64,000 nt of DNA, taken from NCBI RefSeq assembly GCF_042677865.1, contig NZ_JBHUDD010000157.1, positions 24,252 to 88,251 of the forward strand, given 5' to 3'. Each line of letters opens with the position of its first letter. The stretch's first letter is position 1. Origin of the DNA: Lutimaribacter salitolerans (GTDB lineage: Bacteria; Pseudomonadota; Alphaproteobacteria; Rhodobacterales; Rhodobacteraceae). The position numbers were made by a program, and so were the translations under genes. Of this stretch, positions 54,157-62,459 are shown piece by piece. The notes under the pieces were generated by a model. That model was not told the origin of the DNA and made no database searches. It saw nothing but the letters and a program-made list of their open reading frames with translations.

Positions 54157-55535
54157 AGGCCCAGCACCCCCGGCAGCGCGTCGAGCAGCGCGCGCGCGCC
54201 CATGCCCACGCCGCCCTTGGGCCTGGCGGGGGCGGGGGCCGGTTGCCAGCCGTAGATGTCGAAATGGGTATAGGGCGTGTCACCAGCAAAGCGGCGCAGG
54301 AACAGGGCTGCGGTGATCGACCCGGCGAACCCGCCCGCAGGCGCGTTGTCGAGATCGGCAATCCCCGGCTCGATCATCGATTCATACGGGGTGTGGAACG
54401 GCATGCGCCAGACCGGATCGGCCACGCGGGCGGCGGCGAGGGTCAGCGCCTGCGCCATGGCATCGTCATCGGTGTAGAACGGGGCCAGATCCGGCCCCAC
54501 GGCCACGCGCGCGGCCCCCGTCAGGGTGGCCATCGAGATCATCAGGTCGGGCGTGCCCTCGGCCCCCAGGGTCAGCGCATCGGCCAGCACCAGCCGCCCT
54601 TCGGCGTCGGTGTTGTTGATCTCGACCGTCTTGCCGTTGCGCGCGGTCAGGATATCGCCGGGGCGAAAGGCACTGGCCGAGACGCTGTTTTCCACCGCCG
54701 GGATCAGCACGCGCAGGCGCAGCGGCAGCTTCAGCGCCATGATCATTTGCGCCAGCCCCATCACGGTGGCCGCGCCGCCCATGTCCTTTTTCATCAGCCC
54801 CATCGAGGCACCGGGCTTGAGGTTCAGCCCGCCGGTGTCGAAACACACGCCCTTGCCCGCCAGCGTCAGGGTCGGGCCGGCGTCGCCCCATGTCATGTCG
54901 ATCAGGCGGGGGGGCTGGGCCGCGGCGCGGCCCACGGTGTGGATCAGCGGCAGGTTCTGCGTCAGCAGGTCGTCGCCGGTGGTGACGGTGATGTCGGCGC
55001 CGTGCTGCGCGGCCAGATCGCGGGCGGCCTGTTCCAGCGCCTCGGGGCCCATGTCGGCGGCGGGCGTGTTGATCAGGTCGCGCGTCAGGTATTCGCCCGT
55101 TGCGATGGCCAGCAGTCGGTCGGCATCGACACCATCAGGGGCGGCCAGCCGGGCCTTGGCGGGGGTCTGGTCCTTGTAGCGGTCAAACCCGTAGCCGGCC
55201 AGCAGCCAGCCCAGTGCCTCGGTCTGCGCGGCATCGGCGGGCAGGCCGCAGGCGATGGCATACGCGCCCTCGGGCAGGGCTGCGGCCATGGCTGCCAGGT
55301 GGAACCGCCCGCGGGCGCGGGTGGCGGGTGTGCCGTAGCCTGCCAGCACCGCCACAAGCGCGCCGTCGGGGCCGGGGATCAGCAAGTGGGTGCCGAGTGC
55401 GCCGGTAAAGCGGTTGGCCGCCACCCAGGCCTGCACATGGGGCGGCTGATCCTGTGCCCATGCCTGTTGCCCGCCATCCTCGACCACGTGGATGGGAAGG
55501 GCGGGCGCGGTGGGATCGGCGAATTGCGGCGTCAT
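54153..55535 (-). CDS. M17 leucyl aminopeptidase family protein
   Basis: The 460-residue metallopeptidase has the metal and catalytic residues in LAGKGVCFDTGGLNLKPGASMGLMKKDMGGAATVMGL and the signature NTDAEGRLVLADAL. It is of the shorter PepB-like type. It frees N-terminal amino acids from peptides. Coupled to the NlpC/P60 gene downstream, it may degrade peptides released from peptidoglycan. Confidence 0.94.
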   Translation of the reverse strand: MTPQFADPTAPALPIHVVEDGGQQAWAQDQPPHVQAWVAANRFTGALGTHLLIPGPDGALVAVLAGYGTPATRARGRFHLAAMAAALPEGAYAIACGLPADAAQTEALGWLLAGYGFDRYKDQTPAKARLAAPDGVDADRLLAIATGEYLTRDLINTPAADMGPEALEQAARDLAAQHGADITVTTGDDLLTQNLPLIHTVGRAAAQPPRLIDMTWGDAGPTLTLAGKGVCFDTGGLNLKPGASMGLMKKDMGGAATVMGLAQMIMALKLPLRLRVLIPAVENSVSASAFRPGDILTARNGKTVEINNTDAEGRLVLADALTLGAEGTPDLMISMATLTGAARVAVGPDLAPFYTDDDAMAQALTLAAARVADPVWRMPFHTPYESMIEPGIADLDNAPAGGFAGSITAALFLRRFAGDTPYTHFDIYGWQPAPAPARPKGGVGMGARALLDALPGVLGL

Positions 55536-55609
55536 GATATCTGTCCTGCTTCTGGCGTTTTGCCGCGCAGGTTACGCGCCCTGTGCCCGACCGCAAGCCC
55601 CTGCCACGC

Positions 55610-55993
55610 CTAGACCGTCAGGCCCTGCATGTCCCACACCGCCGTCAACGAGCGTTCGCCCGACCGGAACAGCCGCGACAGCACGGCGGCCAGCGCCACC
55701 CGGTCGCCCGCATCGACGCAGGTCGTGACATCGCGCCCCACCCGCGCCAGTGTCGCCATCCCCATCTGATCAGCAATCGCGGCCAGCGCGCGCGCGCCCT
55801 TGCGCAACTCGGCCCACTGGGCGGCGCGGTAGTCGCGGTCGATCTGCGACAGCCGTGCGGCCAGTTCTTCCATCGCGCGGCACACCACATCCTCGGCCCC
55901 TGACGGCCCCAGCCGGTCATAAAGCGCACCAAGCCTGTCCTGATCGAGGCGGATAACCTCGTCATTCTGCAACACCGTGACCTGTTCCAACAT
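55610..55993 (-). CDS. Helical protein resembling an HPt domain without the histidine
   Basis: The 127-residue protein starts at ATG 55993 after AAAGGGGTGAG. It is predicted to be all helical. The segment AAQWAELRKGARALAAIADQMGMATLARVGRDVTTCVDAGD resembles the core of an HPt phosphotransfer domain (H-x-x-K-G-x-A then a Gly-containing turn), but the phospho-accepting His is not there (ELRKG). Function unknown. It is divergent from the carbonic anhydrase. Confidence 0.7.
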   Translation of the reverse strand: MLEQVTVLQNDEVIRLDQDRLGALYDRLGPSGAEDVVCRAMEELAARLSQIDRDYRAAQWAELRKGARALAAIADQMGMATLARVGRDVTTCVDAGDRVALAAVLSRLFRSGERSLTAVWDMQGLTV

Positions 55994-56140
55994 CTCACCC
56001 CTTTGGTCTTGCGACCCCCACCGGCCAGAACCTGCGGCCAACACCCTTCCAAAAGGTTTAGACGGATCGGTGTTTCCTCTCGAATTCGCGTCGAATTCGG
56101 GCTAAGACGCCCGGCAGGCCAAGACAGGACGGACATTTTC

Positions 56141-56791
56141 ATGCAGCACGCCAAACCCCTGCCAAGCTATCTGGTGCAACGCTATCAGGGCTGGAAGGCC
56201 ACGACATACAAGGAAAACGAAAGCTGGTACCGCCATCTGGCCGAAAGCGGGCAGCACCCGCGCGCCATGGTGATTTCGTGCTGTGACAGCCGGGTGCATG
56301 TCACCTCGATCTTCGGGGCGGATCAGGGCGAGTTCTTCATCCACCGCAACATCGCCAACCTGGTGCCGCCCTACAAGCCCGACGGGCTGCAGCATGGGAC
56401 CTCGGCGGCGGTGGAATATGCAGTGAACGCGCTGAAGGTGGCGCATGTCATCGTGCTGGGCCATTCCAACTGCGGTGGCGTGCAGGGCTGTTTCGACATG
56501 TGCAGCGGCCATGCGCCGGAACTGGAGGAAAAGACCAGCTTTGTCGGACGCTGGATGGATATCCTGCGCCCCGGATACGAGCGCGTGAAAGAGATCGAAC
56601 CGCTGGAGGCACGGCGCGGCGCGCTGGAACGGCAGGCGGTTCTGGTGAGCCTTGAAAACCTGATGACCTTTCCCTTTGTCGAGGCGGCGGTGAAAAGCGG
56701 CAAGCTGTCGCTGCACGGGCTGTGGACGGATATCGGCGAGGGCAGTCTGGAATACTTTGACGTCGACAGGGGCGCGTTCGGTCGGGTCTGA
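56141..56791 (+). CDS. Beta-class carbonic anhydrase
   Basis: The 216-residue enzyme interconverts CO2 and bicarbonate. Zinc ligands are the Cys and Asp of ISCCDSRVH and the His-x2-Cys of VLGHSNCGGVQG. FIHRNIANLVPPY and GTSAAVEYAVNALKVAHVIV are usual. The start at ATG 56141 is the first consistent with homology. Two hydrophobic residue clusters and lengths are normal for the clade. Confidence 0.96.
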   Translation: MQHAKPLPSYLVQRYQGWKATTYKENESWYRHLAESGQHPRAMVISCCDSRVHVTSIFGADQGEFFIHRNIANLVPPYKPDGLQHGTSAAVEYAVNALKVAHVIVLGHSNCGGVQGCFDMCSGHAPELEEKTSFVGRWMDILRPGYERVKEIEPLEARRGALERQAVLVSLENLMTFPFVEAAVKSGKLSLHGLWTDIGEGSLEYFDVDRGAFGRV

Positions 56792-56884
56792 CCGCCTGCC
56801 CTGAAATCGGCCCGATTTGCCCCTGATCCTGCCGCGATGATCCGCCATCGGTTGGAAAAGTCACTGGATGGGATGGGGACCGGC

Positions 56885-57301
56885 ATGTGCCAGCAGAGCT
56901 TTCAGGACCGCCTTGCGCGGATCAGCCAGAATTCGGGTCAGGTGCAGATGCTGGCCGGCACCGTCGATCCGGGTGGCTCTTGCGGGCAAGGGTCGGCAAC
57001 CGGTCCGGCCCTGAATCGCACAGGCTTTCTCAAAGTGCTGGCGACCGGGGTTCTGATGGTGCCCGTGGGCATGGCCATTGCCCTGTTGACCAAGATCTTT
57101 CTTGATCCCGACATCACACCTGCCGCGGTGCATTACCTGCCCTTGCTGGGTTTGGTCGCGGGCAGTCATCTGGTGCTGGCGGGCGCGGCCATCGGCGCCG
57201 TGGTGGCGCGGTTCCGCTTGGTCACGCTGAACCACGCGCTGTTGTTCGTGTTCGCGGGCTACGGGCTGGCCAGTGCCGCGCTGGCGGCGACGGTGGGGTA
57301 G
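56885..57301 (+). CDS. Small membrane protein with two or three helices
   Basis: The protein of about 138 residues (ATG 56885, MCQQSFQDRLARISQNSGQ) has a polar N-terminus and three hydrophobic segments (VLATGVLMVPVGMAIALLTKIFL, YLPLLGLVAGSHLVLAGAAIGAVVA, LNHALLFVFAGYGLASAALAATV). ATG 56837 and 56873 are alternative starts. I do not recognise the family; similar proteins are annotated as hypothetical in Roseobacter relatives. It follows the carbonic anhydrase gene by 93 bases. Confidence 0.7.
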   Translation: MCQQSFQDRLARISQNSGQVQMLAGTVDPGGSCGQGSATGPALNRTGFLKVLATGVLMVPVGMAIALLTKIFLDPDITPAAVHYLPLLGLVAGSHLVLAGAAIGAVVARFRLVTLNHALLFVFAGYGLASAALAATVG

Positions 57302-57394
57302 ACCCCGTCACGCCAGCCTTGAACGCGCTCTACCGTACCACCAATTGCTAACGACCGGTGCCCACGTTCGCGGGCGCGACCGCGATGGTCTTGA

Positions 57395-57963
57395 TCACGG
57401 CACGGCAGGCTTGGCCCGTGCCCAGCCCCAACGGATATCGGTGATCCGGCCTGCCAGGATGTCGATCGCCGACAGGCCCTGCGCGCGGTCGCGGGACAGG
57501 ATCGCCTCTTGCGCGGCGACGCGCACGCGGATCGTCGTGCCCGGCCTGCCCTGGCGCGCCGGTGCGGCCACGAACAGCCCGTCGGCGATCAGGATTTGCC
57601 CGAGCGCCACACGCGGGATCAGCCGTTCCAAGAGTTTGTCCGACGCACGGCACAGCCAGCCCGCACCGATCCATGCGGCGGACATGGATGCCGCGATCAT
57701 TCCCTGAATGGCAGGCAGATGCGGCGCGTTTCGGCCATCGGCACGGTCGCCGCGCGGAACGTGAAGGCGGCGGCGCGCATGATCAGGCTGGCCACAAGGT
57801 TCACCGCCACCGCCACCGCCACCGCCTCGCGCGCCGAAAAGCGCAAGGTGCCTGCCCTCGCAGGCAGGCGAAAGTCCGCCCCTCCGAGGCCGATCGGCCC
57901 GCCTGCCGTGCCGGCGGCGGCGGCGATGCCGAAGGCGAGAACGGGGCGGTTCGGGCGGATCAG
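57395..57963 (-). pseudogene. Decayed TSUP (TauE/SafE) permease remnant joined to a ModC-like TOBE fragment
   Basis: Directly downstream of modC the minus strand encodes LAFGIAAAAGTAGGPIGLGG then ADFRLP, the start of a TauE/SafE-type permease, up to a stop at 57697-57699. A second frame starting inside that stop (ATGA, 57700) continues with SMSAAWIGAGWL, the family's later transmembrane motif, and then PGTTIRVRVAAQEAILSRDR, a TOBE-like stretch that matches ModC residues near PGTRVRVRIMAHEVIMSRAR at about 21 of 37 positions. The permease is much too short (about 140 of 240 residues), with a frame change and no clear start codon. A (GGTGGC)n-like run is also present. It reads as a relic, not a working gene. 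Confidence 0.75.
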
Positions 57964-59060
57964 TCGGCCGCCCGACCCATGTCGGGGGCGCGCGCAACGT
58001 GATCGCGGGCGACCGACATGGATTTCAGGATCGCGTACACCGTGTCGCCCGGCCGCAGCGCCAGCTGGTCGGCCGCGCGGCGGGTGATGCGGGAAAGGAT
58101 CTCATGCGCGCCCACCGCGACATGGATCATCACCCCCGGCCCCGCGCCGGGCACGACCTTGGTCACGGTGCCCGCCAGAATGTTCTGCGCCGACAGACCC
58201 TCGGGCCGCGCACGCGACATGATCACCTCATGCGCCATGATCCGCACCCGCACCCGCGTGCCCGGCGCGCCCTCGATCGTGGGCAGGAACAGGGGGCCGG
58301 TCGCGGCATCGAGGCGCGTCAACCCGTCCGGCAGATGTTCGGCCACCGTCGCGGGCAACATCACCGCCACTTCGCGGATGCCCATGGCGCGCAGCGCCTC
58401 GGCGTCGGCCATGACCGCGGCGGTTGTGCCCTCGCGCACCACCTGTCCCTTCTCGATCACCACCATGCGATCGGCCAGCAGTTGTGCTTCGTTCACGTCA
58501 TGGGTGACAAGAACCACCGGCATCTTCAGATGCGCGCGCAGTGCAATGATCTCGCCGTAGAGTTTTTCGCGTGTCGCGCGGTCCACCGCCGAGAAGGGCT
58601 CGTCCAGAAGCAGCGCCTGTGGGCGCCGCGCCAGCGCCCGCGCCACCGCAACGCGCTGCTGCTGCCCGCCCGAAAGCTGCCCTGGCTTTCGGTCCGACAG
58701 GCCATGCAGGTTGACCAGATCGAGCAGGCGTTCCGCCTCGGCCCGGTCGGGCGCGTCCATCGCAGCCATCACGTTCCGCACAGCGGTCATGTGCGGGAAC
58801 AGGGCGTAGCTTTGAAACACGATGCCAATGCGGCGGCGATGGGCGGGACGGTTCACCCCGGCCGCGGTATCGAGCCACGGCACCCCGTCCACCCTCACCC
58901 GTGCCGCCTCGGGCCGCCAGAGCCCGGCAATCGTGCGCAAAAGGGTCGTCTTGCCCGACCCGGAATGGCCGACCAGCGCCAGCAGTTCGCCCGGCTCCAC
59001 CCGGAAGGCCACGTCGAGCGGAATGGGCGCCAAGGCCCGCGCCATCACCTCCAGCGCCAT
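57960..59060 (-). CDS. modC: Molybdate ABC transporter ATPase
   Basis: ModC drives molybdate import. The 366-residue protein has Walker A LVGHSGSGKTTLLRTIAG, signature LSGGQQQRVAVARALARRPQALLLDEPFSAVD, H-loop VLVTHDVNEAQ and a C-terminal double TOBE/Mop domain (GTRVRVRIMAHEVIMSRARPEGLSAQNILAGTV and IHVAVGAHEILSRITRRAADQLALRPGDTVYAILKSMSV). ATG 59060 overlaps the modB stop (TGATG). Confidence 0.96.
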   Translation of the reverse strand: MALEVMARALAPIPLDVAFRVEPGELLALVGHSGSGKTTLLRTIAGLWRPEAARVRVDGVPWLDTAAGVNRPAHRRRIGIVFQSYALFPHMTAVRNVMAAMDAPDRAEAERLLDLVNLHGLSDRKPGQLSGGQQQRVAVARALARRPQALLLDEPFSAVDRATREKLYGEIIALRAHLKMPVVLVTHDVNEAQLLADRMVVIEKGQVVREGTTAAVMADAEALRAMGIREVAVMLPATVAEHLPDGLTRLDAATGPLFLPTIEGAPGTRVRVRIMAHEVIMSRARPEGLSAQNILAGTVTKVVPGAGPGVMIHVAVGAHEILSRITRRAADQLALRPGDTVYAILKSMSVARDHVARAPDMGRAAD

Positions 59061-59728
59061 CAACCAAGCCTCCGCCCGACACGGGACGACAGCCAGAATG
59101 TCACCGCGATGGTGAACAGGCTGATCGCCACCAGCACCGCCGACATGATCGCGGCGCCGCGGTCGTCGAACCCCTGCACCCGATCGTAGATGGAAATGGC
59201 GATGGTCTTGGTTTCGCCGGGGATCGACCCGCCGACCATCAGCACGATGCCGAACTCGCCCAGGGTGTGCGCGAAGGTCAGCACCATGGCCGTCATCAGC
59301 CCCGGCCAGGCCAGCGGCAGCTCTACTGCCCACAAGGAGCGCAACGGCGACATCCCGCAGCAGCTGGCCGCCTCGCGTACCTCGGCGGGGATCGCCTCGA
59401 ACCCGCGCTGCGCGGGCTGAATCGCGAAGGGCAGGTTGAAGATGATCGAGGCCACCACCAGCCCTTCGAAGCTGAACACGAGCTGGTGGCCAAAAAAGCT
59501 CTGCCACAGGTCCCCCACCCGAGAGTTCCGACCGAACGCCACCAGCAGATAGAACCCGAAGACCGTGGGCGGCAGGACCAGCGGCAGCATCACCAGCGCC
59601 TCGACCAGACCCTTGGCGCGGAACTGGCGATAGGCCAGCACGCGCCCCATGATGACCGCGACCGGCAGAAGGAACGCAACCGTCCATCCCGCCAGCCGCA
59701 GCGACAGCCAGAGCGCCGTCCAGTCCAT
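59060..59728 (-). CDS. modB: Molybdate ABC transporter permease
   Basis: The 222-residue inner-membrane protein has about five helices and the EAA-type coupling loop AIPAEVREAASCCGMSPLRSLWAVELPLAWPGLMTAMVLTFAHTLGEFG. It passes molybdate delivered by ModA. It starts 3 bases after the modA stop and overlaps modC. Confidence 0.97.
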   Translation of the reverse strand: MDWTALWLSLRLAGWTVAFLLPVAVIMGRVLAYRQFRAKGLVEALVMLPLVLPPTVFGFYLLVAFGRNSRVGDLWQSFFGHQLVFSFEGLVVASIIFNLPFAIQPAQRGFEAIPAEVREAASCCGMSPLRSLWAVELPLAWPGLMTAMVLTFAHTLGEFGIVLMVGGSIPGETKTIAISIYDRVQGFDDRGAAIMSAVLVAISLFTIAVTFWLSSRVGRRLG

Positions 59729-59731
59729 GCG

Positions 59732-60529
59732 TCACTGGCCCTCGGGCACGACAAATCCGTAGCGCGCCATGATCTCCAGTGCCGAAGGTTCCATCATGTA
59801 GGCATAGAACGCCTCCGCCACCGGCCCTGCATTGTTCAGAAGTGCCATGCGCTGCCGCAGCGGTTCGTGCCAGTCCTCGGGGATCAGTTCAAACGTGCCC
59901 TGCGGGGCGACCTGCGGGGCGAGCGCCAGCGAATAGGCGATGATGCCCCCTTCCGCATTGCCCGACAGCGCGAACTGCGCGGCCTGGCTGACATTCTCGC
60001 CCAGCACCATGAAGGGTTGCAGATCCTCCCAGAGCCCGCGGGTGATAAGCGCCTCGCGAGCACGCATGCCATAGGGGGCATGGTCGGGGTTGGCGATGGT
60101 GAAGCGGGTGATCTGGCCTGCTGCCAGCATTTCAGCCAGATTGTCGAGCTCGGCGTCAGGCGTCAGGGTGGATCCATGCGGCACCATGATGGCGACGCGC
60201 CCGATGGCGTAAAGGTCGCCTTTGTCGCGGGTGAGCCCGTCAGCGTGCAGGTCGGCGATGAACTGCTCGTCTGCGGCCATGAAGATCTGGAACGGGGCGC
60301 CCTCGCGAATCTGGCGGGCGAAATTTCCGGTCGAGCCCATCGAAAGCCGCACGCGCATGCCGGTCTCGGTCTCGAAGGCGGCTGCAATCTCTTCCACGGC
60401 GAATTGCAGATCGGAGGCTGCCGCAACCACCGGCGCATCGTCCCGGGCTGCGGCCGGACCGACGGTGAGACTGATCGCGGCAATCGCCGACAGGACGGAT
60501 CGGCGGTTCGGAAGGGTCGGCATCGGCAT
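59732..60529 (-). CDS. modA: Molybdate-binding periplasmic protein
   Basis: The 265-residue precursor has a signal peptide (NRRSVLSAIAAISLTVGPAAARD, with a twin-arginine-like start). Mature motifs are VVAAASDLQFAVEEIAAAFE, VRLSMGSTGNFARQIREGAPFQIFMAADEQF and ARYGFVVPEGQ, typical of ModA oxyanion pockets. It captures molybdate or tungstate in the periplasm. GGGAG lies just before the ATG at 60529; an operator-like palindrome lies 10 bases further upstream. Confidence 0.95.
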   Translation of the reverse strand: MPMPTLPNRRSVLSAIAAISLTVGPAAARDDAPVVAAASDLQFAVEEIAAAFETETGMRVRLSMGSTGNFARQIREGAPFQIFMAADEQFIADLHADGLTRDKGDLYAIGRVAIMVPHGSTLTPDAELDNLAEMLAAGQITRFTIANPDHAPYGMRAREALITRGLWEDLQPFMVLGENVSQAAQFALSGNAEGGIIAYSLALAPQVAPQGTFELIPEDWHEPLRQRMALLNNAGPVAEAFYAYMMEPSALEIMARYGFVVPEGQ

Positions 60530-60538
60530 CTCCCAAAA

Positions 60539-60578
60539 GATATGTATCTCGAAACATATCGCAGGAGGCCGACATATC
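60539..60578. promoter_or_regulatory. Probable ModE (Mo-box) operator
   Basis: GATATGT (60539-60545) and ACATATC (60554-60560) form a 7-bp inverted repeat around 8 bases, and a third half-site ACATATC follows at 60572-60578, 18 bases after the second. The half-sites resemble the ATAT-rich arms of ModE sites. Between modA and the modE-like gene, it should repress modABC when molybdate is plentiful. Confidence 0.7.
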
Positions 60579-60587
60579 GGTCAATCG

Positions 60588-60959
60588 TTATTTTTCTTTG
60601 GGAATATCCCGAAGCATTGACCGCATCTCATCGAGTCGCGCGGCACCGCCCGCTGCGGCCTCCGCTTCGAAAGCCCGATAAAGGTCCAGGACGGTCCGCC
60701 CCGCCTCCGTCAGCACCGCGCCACCACCGCCGGGCCCACCGCGTGTGCTGTCCACAAGGGGGTCGCGGAACATCGCGTTCAACGTTCCAATCAGTTGCCA
60801 GGCGCGCTTGTAGCTCATGCTCATTTCGCGACCGGCCGCGGCGATCGATCCTGTCCGTTCAATGCGCTCCAGCAGTTCGGCCTTGCCGGGGCCGATCATT
60901 TCCGCGTCGCCGAAGACGATCCGGATGCGGAGAAATGGGCGTTTGGTATTTTCATCCAT
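60588..60959 (-). CDS. ModE-like winged-helix molybdate regulator (HTH domain only)
   Basis: The 123-residue protein matches the N-terminal DNA-binding part of ModE: IVFGDAEMIGPGKAELLERIERTGSIAAAGREMSMSYKRAWQLIGTLNAMFRDPLVDSTRGGPGGGGAVLTEAGRTVLDLY. It lacks the C-terminal TOBE sensor domains of E. coli ModE, as in many alphaproteobacteria. ATG 60959 fits. It lies upstream of modA with the palindrome between them, so it is the natural regulator. Confidence 0.9.
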   Translation of the reverse strand: MDENTKRPFLRIRIVFGDAEMIGPGKAELLERIERTGSIAAAGREMSMSYKRAWQLIGTLNAMFRDPLVDSTRGGPGGGGAVLTEAGRTVLDLYRAFEAEAAAGGAARLDEMRSMLRDIPKEK

Positions 60960-61176
60960 ATCCCTACTATCGTGGAGCGCCTCGGCTGGATGCAAGAACA
61001 ATCATGCCGAAGCAGACGACACGAAACAGCGCGAAAGCATGCTCAATTGCATGCCCGCGCCTGATCCCGCATGACGCTGTAGTCGACGAGCATCTTGAAC
61101 TGATGCGGTGGATGCCCCCACCCGCCGGCATCGGATACCATGACGGTTCTATATTCGCTTAGTGGAGGGCACATCG

Positions 61177-61266
61177 ATGACATCAAAGATCAGTATTTTG
61201 GCAATCGACTTGGCAAAAGGCAGCTTTCAGGTCTGTGCTGTTGGACCAGATGGGGCGGTTGTCTTC
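61177..61266 (+). mobile_element. 5' fragment of an IS110-family transposase
   Basis: From ATG 61177 the frame encodes TSKISILAIDLAKGSFQVCA and then VGPDGAVVF, the DEDD-type start of IS110 transposases, with the first catalytic Asp in AIDLAKG. Homology stops after about 30 residues, where phage-like sequence of opposite strand begins. Upstream (about 61100-61170) a run including GGATGCCCCCACCC may be the IS left end. Only a fragment remains. Confidence 0.75.
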
Positions 61267-61847
61267 AGCCTGCCCAATGCCCGGAGCGCAACCCTGCCTG
61301 TCGCCTGGTTCGCCGATGACCTGCGCGCTGGGGTGAGCGTCAGATCGGCCAGCGCGCCCGCCGCTGACGTTGGTGCGATTGCCTCGCCTTGCGCCACAAC
61401 GCTTGCCGTCGCGGTCAGAAGCCCCGCACGGCCCATCTGCCAGCTCAGGCTGTCGAGCTTGCAGCCGGCATACATCGCATAGCGTGGCAGCTCGGGCATG
61501 CCGGTCTCAATTGCAAAGGATGGCAGGTTCCAGCTGCCTGACTGGAAGTTGTGTGTCTTGCTGGTGGTTCCAGCAGTGGTGGGGGCGCCAAAGGCGGCCT
61601 TGAGCCAAAACCCGATTGAGGCCGCATCAATCGGAATGACGATATTGCCGTCTGCCGTGACCGCGTCCTTGGTCGGGGCCAGCGGGTCGCGGCCATAGCC
61701 CAGCAGTTCCGAGGCCAGCAGTGGCTGTTCTGCCCCCAGCGTGGTGCTGGCAAACGGCATGCGTGTAAAACCGCTCGCGGGCGGCGTGCCATAGGTTGTC
61801 TCGAACGCCAGCGCCATTTGCGCGCGCGCCCCTTGGGCTCGTGCCAT
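61227..61847 (-). pseudogene. Phage tail tube protein gene, 3' end replaced
   Basis: The frame starts MARAQGARAQMALAFETTYGTPPASGFTRMPF and continues with ASELLGYGRDPLAPTKDAVTADGNIVIPIDAASIGFWLKAAFG, a typical opening of tail-tube proteins in Rhodobacteraceae prophages. Phage-like coding ends around ADLTLTPAR; the last about 30 codons (to 61227) run into IS110-derived DNA. About half or more of the protein appears missing. TTCTCACTGAA-type leader and GGAG lie before the ATG. Not functional as a tail protein. Confidence 0.75.
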
Positions 61848-62036
61848 CGTGAACTCCTTTTCTCACTGAATTGTCCGTGTTGTGTGGCACGCGATTGCAC
61901 CTGCAATCGGAGCGGGGCGTGGTCGCGCAGCTGTGCCTCAAATATTTTGCGAATGCGCCATAATCGTTTTGCCAGCTTGACCGCTGCGCATAAATGCAAA
62001 CACTTAAGCCAAGACTTTTAGAAGGCCGTTAAATCC

Positions 62037-62459
62037 ATGTTCGCTAAATCACAAGATAACTCCCAAAACTCACCCTCCCCGCTTTCCAGTGCGGAGGCAG
62101 CGGCCAGTAACACCCGTCGATCCGTGCTGCACGAGGGCATCACTATTAAAGGTGAATGGACAAGTGACGGTATTGTGGACTTCGGTGGTACATTTGAAGG
62201 CGATCTGACCGTCGATACATTGGTCCTTGCCAAGACTGGCAAAATCAAGGGCAATGTCCGAGCCCGCAGTGTAACAATTGAGGGTCGTCTTGAAGGCACA
62301 ATCTCGGCCATCTCAGTAGCACTTAAGACGTCTGCACAAGTGACGGCCGATATCGTCGCGCAAAAGCTGGTGATTGAATCCGGAGCAACTATTGAGGGTC
62401 ATGTCGCCTCTCGATCCGCCCAAACACCAGATCAAGAGAGCGGATCACCCACTGCGTAA
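62037..62459 (+). CDS. Bactofilin family cytoskeletal protein
   Basis: The 140-residue protein has a polar N-terminus followed by the bactofilin beta-helix: SVLHEGITIKGEWTSDGIVDFGGTFEGDLTVDTLVLAKTGKIKGNVRARSVTIEGRLEGTISAISVALKTSAQVTADIVAQKLVIESGATIEGHV. Bactofilins polymerise under the membrane and affect shape, stalks or wall synthesis. It has lower GC than the core genes. Its last nine codons lie inside the opposite-strand phage gene, so the tail (DQESGSPTA) may come from that DNA. Confidence 0.9.
   Translation: MFAKSQDNSQNSPSPLSSAEAAASNTRRSVLHEGITIKGEWTSDGIVDFGGTFEGDLTVDTLVLAKTGKIKGNVRARSVTIEGRLEGTISAISVALKTSAQVTADIVAQKLVIESGATIEGHVASRSAQTPDQESGSPTA

Noticed and set aside
57798..57830. 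Run of GCCACC units
   Set aside because: Simple-sequence stretch inside the TSUP relic coding for Ala-Val repeats; not a regulatory array.
61891..61909. Dyad CGATTGCA-CC-TGCAATCG upstream of the tail-tube relic
   Set aside because: A loop of two bases and no neighbouring promoter; may be a phage operator but nothing else supports it.
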